In this document: piece after piece, positions 19,245 to 28,058 of the stretch
Numbering within the stretch: position 1 is the stretch's first letter
Layout: every line of letters begins with the position of its first letter
NCBI RefSeq assembly: GCF_021462265.1
Contig: NZ_JAJONF010000003.1
Location: 248,001-312,000, forward strand
Origin: Streptomyces shenzhenensis
GTDB lineage: Bacteria; Actinomycetota; Actinomycetes; Streptomycetales; Streptomycetaceae
Reading direction: 5' to 3'
DNA length: 64,000 nucleotides
Position numbers and translations under genes: made by a program
The notes under the pieces: generated by a model
The model's database searches: none
The model's input: only the letters and a program-made list of their open reading frames with translations
What the model was told of the DNA's origin: nothing

Positions 19245-20951
19245 ATGACCCAGCCGCCCCCGCCCCCGCCCGACCAGCCCCCGAACCCGTACGCCCAGCA
19301 GCCCGGCTACGGTTACCCGCAGAACTCGCCCCAGCCCGGCTACGGCCACCCGCAGCAGCCGCCCCAGCCCCAGCCCGGCTACGGCTACCCGCAGCAGCCC
19401 CCGGCCCAGAACCCGTACGCCCAGCCGCCCGGTTACGGCTACGGCTATCAGGGCGGCCAGCCGGGCCACCCCGGCCCGCCGGGCGTCCCCGCTCCCGCGC
19501 CCGGTGGCCGGAACAACGCCGCGCTGCTCATCGTCGTCGCCGCGGTGGCCGCCATCGCGCTGATCGTCGGCGGCGGCATCTGGTACGCCAAGTCCCATGG
19601 CGGCGGCGACGGCAAGAAGGACGACACCGCGAACTCCGACGGCGGCGGCACCGGCGGTCAGGACGCGAACGGCGGCAAGAACGGCAAGGGCACCGAGAAG
19701 GTGCCCGCGGACACCACCTCCAAGGTCCTCTTCCAGGTCCCGCTGCCCACGGCGAAGGACACCACCGTCACCGCCGGTTCCTGGCTCACCGACAAGGTGT
19801 ACGCGAAGAGCGGCATCGCTCAGATCACCGGCTACGCCCCCGACTCGGGCGCCAAGCTGTGGACGATCCCGCTGTCCGGCCCGGTCTGCCGCGCCACCGG
19901 GCACGTCAGCGCCGACGGCCGGACCGCGGTCGTCTTCCAGCCGAGGACGCCCGCCAAGGGCACCACGGCCGGCTGCACCCAGGTCGCCGCGATCGACCTG
20001 AACACCGGCCGCAAACTGTGGACCAGGACGGTCAAGTCCGGTGATGTCCCGCTCAACTTCGACAATGTGACGGTCGCCCAGCAGACGGTCGCGGTCGGCG
20101 GCAGCAGCGGTGGCGCCGCCTTCGACCTCGCCTCCGGCACCGTCCGCTGGCAGCCGAAGCCGGGCGACAGCTGCTACGACGCCGGCTACGGCGGCGGTGC
20201 CAAGCTGGTCGCGGTTCGCAGGTGCGGCAGCGGCGACACCGGCCAGCTGCACATCCAGACCCTCGACCCGGTCTCCGGCAAAGTGCTCTCCGAGTACAAG
20301 ATGACCTCGGGCATCGACTACGCGAGCGTCGTGTCGACCGACCCGCTGGTGGTGGCCGCCGACGTCAACAACAGCGCCGGCGACGGCAGCGGCTTCTCGG
20401 ACGTCTTCTCCATCGACAACAGGACCGGCGCGCTGCGCACCCGTATCTCCACGCCGGGCAGCTCCTACGCGGTCCGCTGCGACGGCGTCTACGAACTGGA
20501 GAAGTGCACGGGCGTGGTGGTCGGAGGCGACCGGATGTACCTGGCGACCGAGGAGCACGACGGCGACGGGGACGGCACGAGGACCAACGAGATCGTCGCC
20601 TTCGACCTGACCACCGGCAAGCAGACCGGCCAGCGCGCGGACGCCGGGAACGACTACACGATCACGCCCCTGCGCATGGACGGCCCCGATGTGATCGCGT
20701 ACAAGAACGCGCCGTACGACAAGGGCGCCCAGATCGTCAGTATCGACGGCGGCTCGTTCAAGGAGACCAAGCTGCTGGAGAACCCGGCGACCACGGCGGT
20801 CAAGGCGGTCGAGACCAGCATGTCACCGGAGTACGCGGAGGTCCGCTACTCCCAGGGACGCCTCTACCTGTCCGCCGCGTACGCCCATGCCCCCGGTTCG
20901 TCCGCGTCGGCCAAGGAGTACCTGGTCACCGCCTTCGGCGCGGGTGGCTGA
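19245..20951 (+). CDS. PQQ-like beta-propeller membrane protein, copy 2
   Basis: This is a 568-residue paralogue of the preceding gene with the same plan. A Pro/Gln/Tyr-rich tail (PYAQQPGYGYPQ repeats) covers residues 1-88, a membrane helix about 92-114 (ALLIVVAAVAAIALIVGGGIWYA), a Gly/Asp/Lys-rich spacer, then an extracytoplasmic propeller. Repeats include AAIDLNTGRKLWTRTV and QTLDPVSGKVLSEYKM. The start follows the previous stop by 75 bases, so co-transcription is likely. The two propellers are clearly related but well diverged, so the duplication is not recent. The tails resemble those of Streptomyces membrane proteins thought to be regulated by, or to interact with, kinases; that link is speculative. 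Confidence 0.8.
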   Translation: MTQPPPPPPDQPPNPYAQQPGYGYPQNSPQPGYGHPQQPPQPQPGYGYPQQPPAQNPYAQPPGYGYGYQGGQPGHPGPPGVPAPAPGGRNNAALLIVVAAVAAIALIVGGGIWYAKSHGGGDGKKDDTANSDGGGTGGQDANGGKNGKGTEKVPADTTSKVLFQVPLPTAKDTTVTAGSWLTDKVYAKSGIAQITGYAPDSGAKLWTIPLSGPVCRATGHVSADGRTAVVFQPRTPAKGTTAGCTQVAAIDLNTGRKLWTRTVKSGDVPLNFDNVTVAQQTVAVGGSSGGAAFDLASGTVRWQPKPGDSCYDAGYGGGAKLVAVRRCGSGDTGQLHIQTLDPVSGKVLSEYKMTSGIDYASVVSTDPLVVAADVNNSAGDGSGFSDVFSIDNRTGALRTRISTPGSSYAVRCDGVYELEKCTGVVVGGDRMYLATEEHDGDGDGTRTNEIVAFDLTTGKQTGQRADAGNDYTITPLRMDGPDVIAYKNAPYDKGAQIVSIDGGSFKETKLLENPATTAVKAVETSMSPEYAEVRYSQGRLYLSAAYAHAPGSSASAKEYLVTAFGAGG

Positions 20952-21106
20952 TACGCGCTCCTCACCCTCGAATGAGAGAAAACCCAGAGATTCCTCCGAA
21001 CCGGGGCACTTCTCATCAGTAGGGGCAGCGCAACGTCGAACAAGCGTGTAGCTTCCGGGGGCATGAAGGACGGGGTGCCGGGGGGCCCTCTGTCCATGCG
21101 GACCAG

Positions 21107-21131
21107 TGGGCATCCATAGTGGGGCATCCAT
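21107..21131 (+). repeat. Direct repeat GGGCATCCAT upstream of the atypical regulator
   Basis: GGGCATCCAT occurs at 21108-21117 and again at 21122-21131, 14 bases apart, just upstream of the regulator gene at 21156. It may be a regulator-binding site or simply repetitive leader sequence. Confidence 0.35.
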
Positions 21132-21155
21132 TGGGGGGACTGGGGGGGTTGCTCG

Positions 21156-21848
21156 ATGGGAGTGCGGCTCATGGTGGTCGACGACCACCGGTTGCTCGCG
21201 GAGGCGCTGGCCTCGGCGCTGAAACTGCGCGGCCACCGGGTGCTGGCCGCGGCGGCACCGGCGGCGGGCGCGGCCGAGCTGGTGATCACACGGGCACCCG
21301 AGGTGTGCCTGCTCGGCACGGCGGCCCCGGCCGAGCCGGGGATCTTCGACCCGGTGGTGCGGATCAAGAGGGAGCGGCCGCAGGTCGCCGTGCTGGTGCT
21401 GGGCCCGGTGCCGTCCCCGCGGGGCATCGCGGCGGCCTTCGCCGCGGGCGCCTCCGGATATGTACGGCACGACGAGCGGATAGAGGGCGTCGAGCGGGCG
21501 ATCATGAAGGCGCGGGCCGGGGAGGCCGCCGTGGCACCCGCCCTGCTCCAGGGTGCCTTCGGTGAACTCCTCAACCCGGCCGCCCAGCCCGACGACGAGG
21601 GCCAGCGCCTGCTCCAGATGCTCACCCCGAGGGAGCTGGAGGTCCTGGTCCGCGTCGCCGACGGCGAGGACACCCGCCTGATCGCCGCCGGTATGGGCAT
21701 CGCCCCGAGCACGGCCCGCACCCATGTGCAGCGGGTCCTGATGAAGCTGGGGGTGGGGTCGAGGCTGGAAGCGGCGGCGCTGGCGGCCCGCACTGGGCTA
21801 CTGGACAGGGCGGGACCTCTCAACAGTTCAACAGGCCTGGACCTTTAA
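21156..21848 (+). CDS. Atypical LuxR/NarL-type response regulator
   Basis: This is a 230-residue protein with a receiver-like N-terminus and a C-terminal LuxR helix-turn-helix (LTPRELEVLVRVADG to TARTHVQRVLMKLGV). The first acidic pair is present (VVDDHRLL), but the site that should be the phospho-accepting Asp reads CLLGTAAPAEP. The conserved Lys after beta-5 is also replaced (GYVRHDE). The receiver therefore probably cannot be phosphorylated in the usual way. No histidine kinase is adjacent. Such degenerate receivers are often ligand-binding or constitutive. The ATG at 21156 is the natural start of the receiver fold. The closest paralogue in the window is the regulator at 28059, which keeps the Asp and Lys. 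Confidence 0.85.
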   Translation: MGVRLMVVDDHRLLAEALASALKLRGHRVLAAAAPAAGAAELVITRAPEVCLLGTAAPAEPGIFDPVVRIKRERPQVAVLVLGPVPSPRGIAAAFAAGASGYVRHDERIEGVERAIMKARAGEAAVAPALLQGAFGELLNPAAQPDDEGQRLLQMLTPRELEVLVRVADGEDTRLIAAGMGIAPSTARTHVQRVLMKLGVGSRLEAAALAARTGLLDRAGPLNSSTGLDL

Positions 21849-21871
21849 CCGACGGCCACCGTACCCACCTA

Positions 21872-21897
21872 GGGGCGCGGGGAACTGCGCGACCAGC
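21872..21897 (+). repeat. 26-bp interspersed repeat, copy 2
   Basis: This is an exact 26-bp match to the reverse complement of 8719-8744. Here it lies 24 bases after the atypical regulator and points in the opposite direction from copy 1. Confidence 0.75.
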
Positions 21898-21929
21898 CCC
21901 CACGCACCCGCGGTCAAAACACAACCGAA

Positions 21930-22256
21930 TCAGCCATCGGCCTCTTCCGCCGGAGGAAGCGGCGGGGGAGTCGGCCGCAGCCACAGCCACACCAGGAAGA
22001 ACACCCCCAGCAACAGCATCCCGATCCCGGTCCACAGGTTGATGTTGATCCCCTGCGCCTTGTCGATCTCCGCCCGCGAGTCCGTGATCCCGGTGATCGT
22101 GACGATGATCCCGTACAGCACGAACAGGCCGCCGATGATCCGCCGCAGGTCGAAGATCCGCGCGGCGGTCGCGGAGCGCCCCTCCAGGTCGGTGACCTCC
22201 CGCTGGACGTCCCGCTCGGAGTAGTGGAACCCGGAGTGTCCGGTGTCGTCGGTCAT
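21930..22256 (-). CDS. Small two-helix membrane protein
   Basis: This is a 108-residue protein with a hydrophilic N-terminus (TDDTGHSGFHYSERDVQREV), a helix at about residues 40-60 (IIGGLFVLYGIIVTITGI), a second at about 74-94 (LWTGIGMLLLGVFFLVWLWL), and a Pro-rich tail. The ATG at 22256 follows GAAGGGAGA. It lies 35 bases downstream of the symporter on the same strand and is probably co-transcribed with it. It may be an accessory subunit of the symporter, but I know no named family. Small two-helix proteins next to SSS transporters recall the DUF485/YjcH partners of acetate permease, though the sequence is not clearly of that family. Confidence 0.7.
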   Translation of the reverse strand: MTDDTGHSGFHYSERDVQREVTDLEGRSATAARIFDLRRIIGGLFVLYGIIVTITGITDSRAEIDKAQGININLWTGIGMLLLGVFFLVWLWLRPTPPPLPPAEEADG

Positions 22257-22290
22257 GGTGTCTCCCTTCTCCATTCTCCAGCGACGGCGA

Positions 22291-24027
22291 TCAGAACGAG
22301 AACGGCACGTAGCAGAGGGCGGCCAGAATCACCGCGCCCCAGCCCAGCAGTGCCGGCCGCCGGTACCAGGCCTCGTCGCCGGGCGCGGGCGGCTCGGCCA
22401 TCCCGGGGGACCGGGTGCCGTAGACCAGGCCCTCCAGTTCCTCCGCGGGCTTGGGCGCGGTGAACAGGGACACGATCACCATCACGATCGCGCCGGCGAC
22501 GAACCCGGCGATCGCGGAGACGAAGTTGGCGCCCTGGTCGGAGGGGATGCCGATGACGTGCCGTTTGTAGAGGACGAAGTAGTTGACCATCGCGGTCATG
22601 GTGCCCGCGAGCAGCCCCCAGAAGCCGGATTTCGCCGAGGCGCGCTTCCAGAACATGCCGACGACGAAGACGACGAACATCGGCACGTTGAAGAAGGAGA
22701 ACAGCGTCTGGAGGTAGCTCATGATGTTCGAGAAGGACGACGCCAGGAACGCCGTGCCGATGGACGCGCTGACGCCGATCGCGGTGATGAGCCGTCCGAA
22801 GCGCACGTAGTAGTCGTCCGCACGGCCCCGGACTACGTACTTCGCCCAGATGTCGTTCGTGAACACGGTGTTGAAGGACGACACGTTGGCGGCCATGCCG
22901 GCCATGAACGCGGCCAGCAGCCCGGTGACTGCGATGCCGAGGACACCGTTGGGCAGCAGCTGTGACATCAGGTAGGGGATCGCGTCGTTGTACTGGAGGT
23001 CCGAGCCGGACGTGCCGATGCCCGGGACCAGCGCGGCGGCGACCAGGCCCGGGATCATCACCAGGAAGACGATGAAGATCTTCGGGTAGGCGGCGATCAG
23101 CGGGGTGCGCTGGGCGGCGGAGAGGTTCTTCGCCGACAGGGCGCGCTGCACCTCGGCGAAGTTCGTCGTCCAGTAGCCGAAGGAGAGCACGAAGCCGAGA
23201 CCGAGGACGATGGTCAGCCAGTTCGCGCCGAGCGGGTTGGCGGAGCCGATGCCGGTGCCGCCCCAGGCGGTGGTGAAGTCGTGGCCGTGGGCGGCGGTGA
23301 GCTTGTCCACCAGGCCGCCCCAGCCGCCGGCCTTCTTCAGGCCGAGCACGGAGAGCGGGATCAGGGCGGCAAGGATCACGAAGAACTGCAGCACCTCGTT
23401 GTAGATGGCCGAGGAGAGACCGCCGAGGGTGATGTACGCCAGCACGAACGCGCCGGCGACGACGATCGCCACCCACTGCGGCCAGCCCAGCAGCGCCTCC
23501 ACCACGATCGCCAGGGCGTACAGGTTCACACCGGCGATCAGGATGGCCGCGAAGGCGAACAGGATCGAACTGAGCAGGTGTGCGGCTCTGTCGAAGCGGA
23601 GCAGCAGCATCTCGGGGACCGAGCGGACCTTGCTGCCGTAGTAGAAGGGCATCATCACCAGGCCCAGGAAGACCATGGCCGGAATGGCGCCGATCCAGTA
23701 CCAGTGCACGGTGTACGCGCCGTACTGCGCGCTGTTGGCGGCCATGCCGAGGATCTCGGTCGCGGCCAGGTTCGCCGAGATGAAGGCGAGACCGGTGATC
23801 CAGGCGGGCAGCGACCGCCCGGAGAGGAAGAAGTCGAGGCTGGTCCGCACCGACCGGCGGGCGGCGAAGCCGATGCCCAGCACGACGGCGAAGTAGATCG
23901 CCAGGATCGTGTAGTCCAGCCCGTTGGTCGGGAGCCGCAGCCCCGCCGCGAGGTCCGTGGTGAGGTCCGTGGTGAGGTTCGTCGCGCCGTGTGTGGGGGA
24001 TACGGGGGCATCTGTGGGGTTCTGCAC
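22291..24027 (-). CDS. Sodium/solute symporter (SSS family), probably sugar
   Basis: This is a 578-residue polytopic transporter with the SSS fold, about 13-14 membrane helices. Family features include the first helix LDYTILAIYFAVVLGIGFAARR, SGRSLPAWITGLAFISANLAATE, and the signature GGLSSAIYNEVLQFFVIL. The segment GLLAAFMAGMAANVSSFNTVFTNDIW matches the region around the sodium site of sugar symporters such as SglT. It is divergent from galTEK, and the regions upstream of both genes face each other across 125 bases. Galactose uptake is therefore the best inference. The GTG at 24027 has no clear ribosome site, so translation may be leaderless or start slightly inside. Confidence 0.85.
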   Translation of the reverse strand: MQNPTDAPVSPTHGATNLTTDLTTDLAAGLRLPTNGLDYTILAIYFAVVLGIGFAARRSVRTSLDFFLSGRSLPAWITGLAFISANLAATEILGMAANSAQYGAYTVHWYWIGAIPAMVFLGLVMMPFYYGSKVRSVPEMLLLRFDRAAHLLSSILFAFAAILIAGVNLYALAIVVEALLGWPQWVAIVVAGAFVLAYITLGGLSSAIYNEVLQFFVILAALIPLSVLGLKKAGGWGGLVDKLTAAHGHDFTTAWGGTGIGSANPLGANWLTIVLGLGFVLSFGYWTTNFAEVQRALSAKNLSAAQRTPLIAAYPKIFIVFLVMIPGLVAAALVPGIGTSGSDLQYNDAIPYLMSQLLPNGVLGIAVTGLLAAFMAGMAANVSSFNTVFTNDIWAKYVVRGRADDYYVRFGRLITAIGVSASIGTAFLASSFSNIMSYLQTLFSFFNVPMFVVFVVGMFWKRASAKSGFWGLLAGTMTAMVNYFVLYKRHVIGIPSDQGANFVSAIAGFVAGAIVMVIVSLFTAPKPAEELEGLVYGTRSPGMAEPPAPGDEAWYRRPALLGWGAVILAALCYVPFSF

Positions 24028-24152
24028 CCACTAATTCAACACTTTCGTTGTCTCACCTTGATTGATTCCGATGTTGACTGGCCTGGTGAGTTGTGTTTTG
24101 GTGTGTTCGGTTCTGTTTGATGGTTGGCTGGCTCGATCAATGGGAGTCCGCA
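24028..24152. promoter_or_regulatory. Divergent gal promoter region
   Basis: This 125-base region separates the symporter from galT and is unusually AT-rich for this genome, with a T/G-rich plus strand (GTTTTGGTGTGTTCGG). It must carry the galactose-inducible, glucose-repressed promoter known upstream of galT in Streptomyces (galP1) and the promoter of the symporter. I see short inverted pieces (CAAC-N8-GTTG around 24047) but no unambiguous operator. Confidence 0.6.
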
Positions 24153-25211
24153 GTGAAGAAGACCTCGACCCGGCTGGCCGACGGTCGCGAACTCATCTAC
24201 TACGACCTGCGCGACGACACCGTGCGGGACGCGGTGGACCGCCGTCCGCTGGAGCGGACGCACACCACCTCCGAGATCCGCCGTGATCCGTTGCTGGGCG
24301 ACCAGGTCGCGATCGCCTCGCACCGGCAGGGCCGCACCTACCACCCGCCGGCCGACCAGTGCCCGCTGTGCCCGACCCAGGGCGACCGGCTGAGCGAGAT
24401 CCCGGACTCGTCGTACGACGTGGTGGTCTTCGAGAATCGTTTCCCCTCGCTGGCCGGGGATTCCGGGCGCTGCGAGGTGGTCTGCTTCACCTCGGACCAC
24501 GACGCGTCCTTCGCGAGCCTCACCGAGGAGCAGGCCCGCCTGGTCCTCGACGCGTGGACCGACCGGACCTCGGAACTGTCGCATCTCCCCTCCGTCGAGC
24601 AGGTGTTCTGCTTCGAGAACCGCGGCGAGGAGATCGGCGTGACGCTCGGTCACCCGCACGGCCAGATCTACGCCTACCCCTTCACCACGCCGCGCACCGC
24701 CCTGATGCTGCGGTCGCTCGCGGCGCACAAGGAAGCGACCGGCGGGGAGAACCTCTTCGACGCCGTCCTGGCGCGTGAACTCACCGACGAGCGGATCGTC
24801 CTTGAGGGTGAACACTGGGTCGCGTTCGTGCCGTACGCGGCGCACTGGCCCTACGAGGTCCACCTGTACCCGAAGCGCCGCGTCCCCGACCTGCTCGGGC
24901 TCGACGAGGAGGCACGCTCAGAGTTCCCCCAGGTTTATCTGGAACTCTTGAGGCGCTTCGACCGTATCTTCGGTGAGGGTGAGCCTCCCACTCCCTACAT
25001 CGCCGCCTGGCACCAGGCGCCGTTCGGGACGCTGGAGGAGTTCGACGGTGTCACGCGCGACGACTTCGCGCTGCACCTGGAGCTTTTCACCATCCGCCGA
25101 ACGTCCGGCAAGCTGAAGTTTCTCGCGGGTTCCGAATCAGGCATGAGTGTGTTCATCAACGACGTGCCGCCGGAGCGCGCGGCCGAGCGACTGCGAGAGG
25201 TAGCGAGTTGA
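24153..25211 (+). CDS. galT: Galactose-1-phosphate uridylyltransferase
   Basis: GalT exchanges UMP between UDP-glucose and galactose-1-phosphate in the Leloir pathway. The 352-residue protein has a zinc-site motif CPLCPTQGD near residue 70, the substrate loop [10 protein letters not shown], and the catalytic motif [11 protein letters not shown], where the second His is uridylylated. A further HLYPKRRVP lies near residue 238. The GTG at 24153 follows GGGAG; the frame is open 60 bases upstream, but that part lies in the promoter region. It is the first gene of a galT-galE-galK operon; its stop overlaps the galE ATG by one base. Confidence 0.95.
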   Translation: MKKTSTRLADGRELIYYDLRDDTVRDAVDRRPLERTHTTSEIRRDPLLGDQVAIASHRQGRTYHPPADQCPLCPTQGDRLSEIPDSSYDVVVFENRFPSLAGDSGRCEVVCFTSDHDASFASLTEEQARLVLDAWTDRTSELSHLPSVEQVFCFENRGEEIGVTLGHPHGQIYAYPFTTPRTALMLRSLAAHKEATGGENLFDAVLARELTDERIVLEGEHWVAFVPYAAHWPYEVHLYPKRRVPDLLGLDEEARSEFPQVYLELLRRFDRIFGEGEPPTPYIAAWHQAPFGTLEEFDGVTRDDFALHLELFTIRRTSGKLKFLAGSESGMSVFINDVPPERAAERLREVAS

Positions 25212-26179
25212 TGAAGTACCTGGTGACGGGCGGGGCGGGTTACGTCGGCAGCGTGGTCGCCCAGCATCTGCTGGAGGCGGGCCACGAGGTCACCGTCCTC
25301 GACAACCTGTCCACGGGCTTTAGGGAGGGCGTCCCCGCGGGCGCCGCCTTCGTGGAGGGCGACATCCGCGACGCCGCGAAGTGGCTGGACCCCTCCTACG
25401 ACGCGGTGCTGCACTTCGCCGCGTTCTCCCAGGTCGGCGAGTCGGTCGTGAAGCCCGAGAAGTACTGGGACAACAACGTCGGCGGCACCATGGCGCTGCT
25501 CGCCGCGATGCGCGAGGCCGGCGTCCACAGGCTCGTCTTCTCCTCCACGGCGGCCACCTACGGCGAGCCCGTCCACACCCCGATCACCGAGACCGACCCG
25601 ACCGCCCCCACCTCCCCCTACGGTGCCACCAAGCTGGCCGTCGACCACATGATCACCGGCGAGGCGGCCGCCCACGGTCTGGCCGCGGTCTCCCTGCGCT
25701 ACTTCAACGTGGCCGGGGCGTACGGCGCGCAGGGCGAGCGGCACGACCCCGAGTCGCACCTGATCCCGCTGGTCCTCCAGGTCGCCCAGGGCAGGCGCGA
25801 GGCCATCTCCGTCTTCGGTGACGACTACCCGACGCCCGACGGCACCTGCATCCGCGACTACATCCACGTCGCCGACCTGGCCGACGCCCACCTGCTGGCC
25901 CTGACGGCCGCGCGGCCCGGCGAGCACCTGATCTGCAACCTCGGCAACGGCGAGGGCTTCTCGGTCCGCCAGGTCATCGAGACCGTCCGGCAGGTCACGG
26001 GCCACCCGATCCCCGAGGTCGTGGCCCCGCGCCGGGGCGGCGACCCGGCCGTCCTGGTCGCCTCGGCGGCCACCGCCCGCGAGAAGCTGGGCTGGAACCC
26101 GACCCGCGCGGACCTCGCGGGGATCGTCGCGGACGCCTGGGAGTTCGCGCAGCGCATCAGCACAGCAAGGGAGCAGTAG
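25211..26179 (+). CDS. galE: UDP-glucose 4-epimerase
   Basis: GalE interconverts UDP-galactose and UDP-glucose with tightly bound NAD. The 322-residue protein is an extended short-chain dehydrogenase: Rossmann motif [14 protein letters not shown] at the N-terminus, [17 protein letters not shown], and the catalytic [10 protein letters not shown] (Ser/Thr) with YGATKLAVD (YxxxK) about 25 residues later. The ATG at 25211 overlaps the galT stop; a TTG one codon earlier is the alternative. The galK start overlaps this gene's stop by one base, so the three genes are tightly coupled. It may also feed UDP-galactose into envelope glycans. Confidence 0.95.
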   Translation: MKYLVTGGAGYVGSVVAQHLLEAGHEVTVLDNLSTGFREGVPAGAAFVEGDIRDAAKWLDPSYDAVLHFAAFSQVGESVVKPEKYWDNNVGGTMALLAAMREAGVHRLVFSSTAATYGEPVHTPITETDPTAPTSPYGATKLAVDHMITGEAAAHGLAAVSLRYFNVAGAYGAQGERHDPESHLIPLVLQVAQGRREAISVFGDDYPTPDGTCIRDYIHVADLADAHLLALTAARPGEHLICNLGNGEGFSVRQVIETVRQVTGHPIPEVVAPRRGGDPAVLVASAATAREKLGWNPTRADLAGIVADAWEFAQRISTAREQ

Positions 26180-27336
26180 TGGGGGCAGCAACACAGGTCG
26201 AAGCCGCCTTCGAGGAGCTGTACGGCACGGCTCCCGACGGCGTCTGGGCGGCGCCGGGCCGGGTCAACCTGATCGGCGAACACACCGACTACAACGACGG
26301 TTTCGTGATGCCGTTCGCACTGCCGCAGGTGGCGACGGCCGCCGTCGCCCGCCGCACCGACGGCGTACTGCGGCTGCACTCCTCCGACGTCGGGGGCGGC
26401 ATCGTCGAGCTCTCCCTCGACGCCCTGGAACCGGGCACCGACCAGGAGTGGACGGCGTACCCGGCGGGCGTGGTGTGGGCGCTGCGGGAGGCCGGCCACC
26501 CGGTCACCGGTGCCGACGTGCACCTGGCCTCCAACGTCCCGACCGGCGCCGGCCTGTCCTCCTCCGCGGCCCTGGAGGTGGTGATCGCCCTCGCCCTCAA
26601 CGACCTCTTCGGACTGGGCCTGCAGCGCTGGCAGCTGGCCCGCCTGTGCCAGCGCGCGGAGAACGTCTACGTCGGGGCGCCGACCGGCATCATGGACCAG
26701 ACGGCGTCGGCATGCTGCGAGCGGGGCCACGCCCTGTTCCTGGACACCCGCGACCTCTCCCAGAAGCAGATCCCCTTCGACCTCGCGGCCGAGGGCATGC
26801 GTCTGCTGGTCGTCGACACGCGGGTCAAGCACGCCCACAGCGGCGGCGAGTACGGCAAGCGCCGCGCGGGCTGCGAGAAGGGCGCGGCCCTGCTGGGCGT
26901 GGACGCGCTGCGGGACATCGCCTACGACGACCTCGACGCCTCGCTCGCCCGCCTCGGCGACGAGGAGGAGGTACGGCGCCTGGTCCGCCACATCGTCACC
27001 GAGGACCACCGCGTCGAGCGCGTCGTCGCCCTGCTCGAAGCGGGCGACACCCGGGCCATCGGCCCGGTCCTCACCGAGGGCCACGCCTCGCTGCGCGACG
27101 ACTTCCAGGTCTCCTGCCCCGAGCTGGACCTGGTCGTGGAGGCGGCGAACGCGGCCGGTGCGCTGGGGGCCCGGATGACCGGCGGCGGCTTCGGCGGCTC
27201 GGCGATCGTCCTCAGCGAGGCGGCCGACGTCGACACGGTCACCAAGGCGGTCGAGGAGGCCTTCGCGGCGGCCGGTTTCAAGGCCCCGCGGGTCTTCGAG
27301 GCGGTGCCGTCGGCGGGTGCCCGGCGGGAGGGCTGA
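26179..27336 (+). CDS. galK: Galactokinase
   Basis: GalK phosphorylates galactose at C1 with ATP. The 385-residue GHMP kinase carries the galactose signature PGRVNLIGEHTDYNDG near residue 30, the ATP loop PTGAGLSSSAALEV near residue 115, the catalytic Asp region GIMDQTAS near residue 172, and the C-terminal TGGGFGGSAI near residue 334. The start GTG overlaps the galE TAG and follows AAGGGAG. It is the last gene of the gal operon; the next gene is convergent with only three bases between the stops. Confidence 0.95.
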   Translation: MGAATQVEAAFEELYGTAPDGVWAAPGRVNLIGEHTDYNDGFVMPFALPQVATAAVARRTDGVLRLHSSDVGGGIVELSLDALEPGTDQEWTAYPAGVVWALREAGHPVTGADVHLASNVPTGAGLSSSAALEVVIALALNDLFGLGLQRWQLARLCQRAENVYVGAPTGIMDQTASACCERGHALFLDTRDLSQKQIPFDLAAEGMRLLVVDTRVKHAHSGGEYGKRRAGCEKGAALLGVDALRDIAYDDLDASLARLGDEEEVRRLVRHIVTEDHRVERVVALLEAGDTRAIGPVLTEGHASLRDDFQVSCPELDLVVEAANAAGALGARMTGGGFGGSAIVLSEAADVDTVTKAVEEAFAAAGFKAPRVFEAVPSAGARREG

Positions 27337-27339
27337 GGC

Positions 27340-27786
27340 TCAGCCCAGCCGCTTGGTCAGCGTGTACTCCGTGATCCCCGGCGGGTAGTCGGGGATCACG
27401 CACACCACGTCGTAGCCCTGCTTCTTGTAGAACTCCGGGGCCTGGAAGTCCCAGGTCTCCAGGCGGGCCGCGGTGCAGGCGCGGTCCTCGCGGGCGATCC
27501 GCTCGGCCTCGGCGAGCAGGCCGGAGCCGAGACCCGTGCCGCGGTGGCGGGCGTCCACCCAGAGGTAGGTGACGTGCAGCCAGGACGCCCAGCTGTGCCC
27601 GACCAGCCCGCCGGCCAGGTCGCCCGAACCCTCGTCCATCGCCCAGAGGTGCAGCGGCACTTCGCGTCCGTCCGGGGTGCCGCGCAGGGCGGCCAGGACA
27701 GGAGAGGCCGCCGTGTTGGTGGCCAGCAGCCGCGCGCGCAGCAGATCGCGTCGTTCCTTGTCGACTTCCGCCTCAATACGAAACAT
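27340..27786 (-). CDS. GNAT-family N-acetyltransferase
   Basis: This is a 148-residue acetyl-CoA-dependent acetyltransferase. The GNAT core is clear: LWVDARHRGTGLGSGLL carries the pantetheine-binding RGTGLG loop near residue 85, followed by ARLETWDFQAPEFYKKQGYDVVCVI, the usual beta-5/alpha-4 region. The substrate is unknown. I chose the ATG at 27786 (FRIEAEVDKERRD); an ATG 12 bases upstream is possible, and neither has a good ribosome site. It is convergent with galK and divergent from the LuxR-type regulator. Confidence 0.85.
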   Translation of the reverse strand: MFRIEAEVDKERRDLLRARLLATNTAASPVLAALRGTPDGREVPLHLWAMDEGSGDLAGGLVGHSWASWLHVTYLWVDARHRGTGLGSGLLAEAERIAREDRACTAARLETWDFQAPEFYKKQGYDVVCVIPDYPPGITEYTLTKRLG

Positions 27787-28058
27787 GCGGCACACCATAA
27801 ACGCGCCGGCCGGGCAGTTCTGCAAATTGCCTTCCGCTCCCGGCGACCGGCCGTACTCTGATGAGCGGTACCGGTGGGGGCCGGTGCCGATCAGGGGGCG
27901 AGACAAGCCGGATACGACGCCCGCGGCGGGGGTAGCAGTTCAGGCACGGCGGCGGCCGTGCGGTTCCGTCCTCCCGCGGGTGTCGTGTCCGCATGGGTCG
28001 TCGTTCTCCGGACCTGGGGTATCCCCTGCTCGTGAAGAGCATCGGGGAAGGGGGTTTC

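Noticed and set aside
17403..20558. 1,051-codon minus-strand open frame opposite the two propeller genes
   Set aside because: Shadow of the real plus-strand genes; composition is Gly/Arg/Val-biased without domains.
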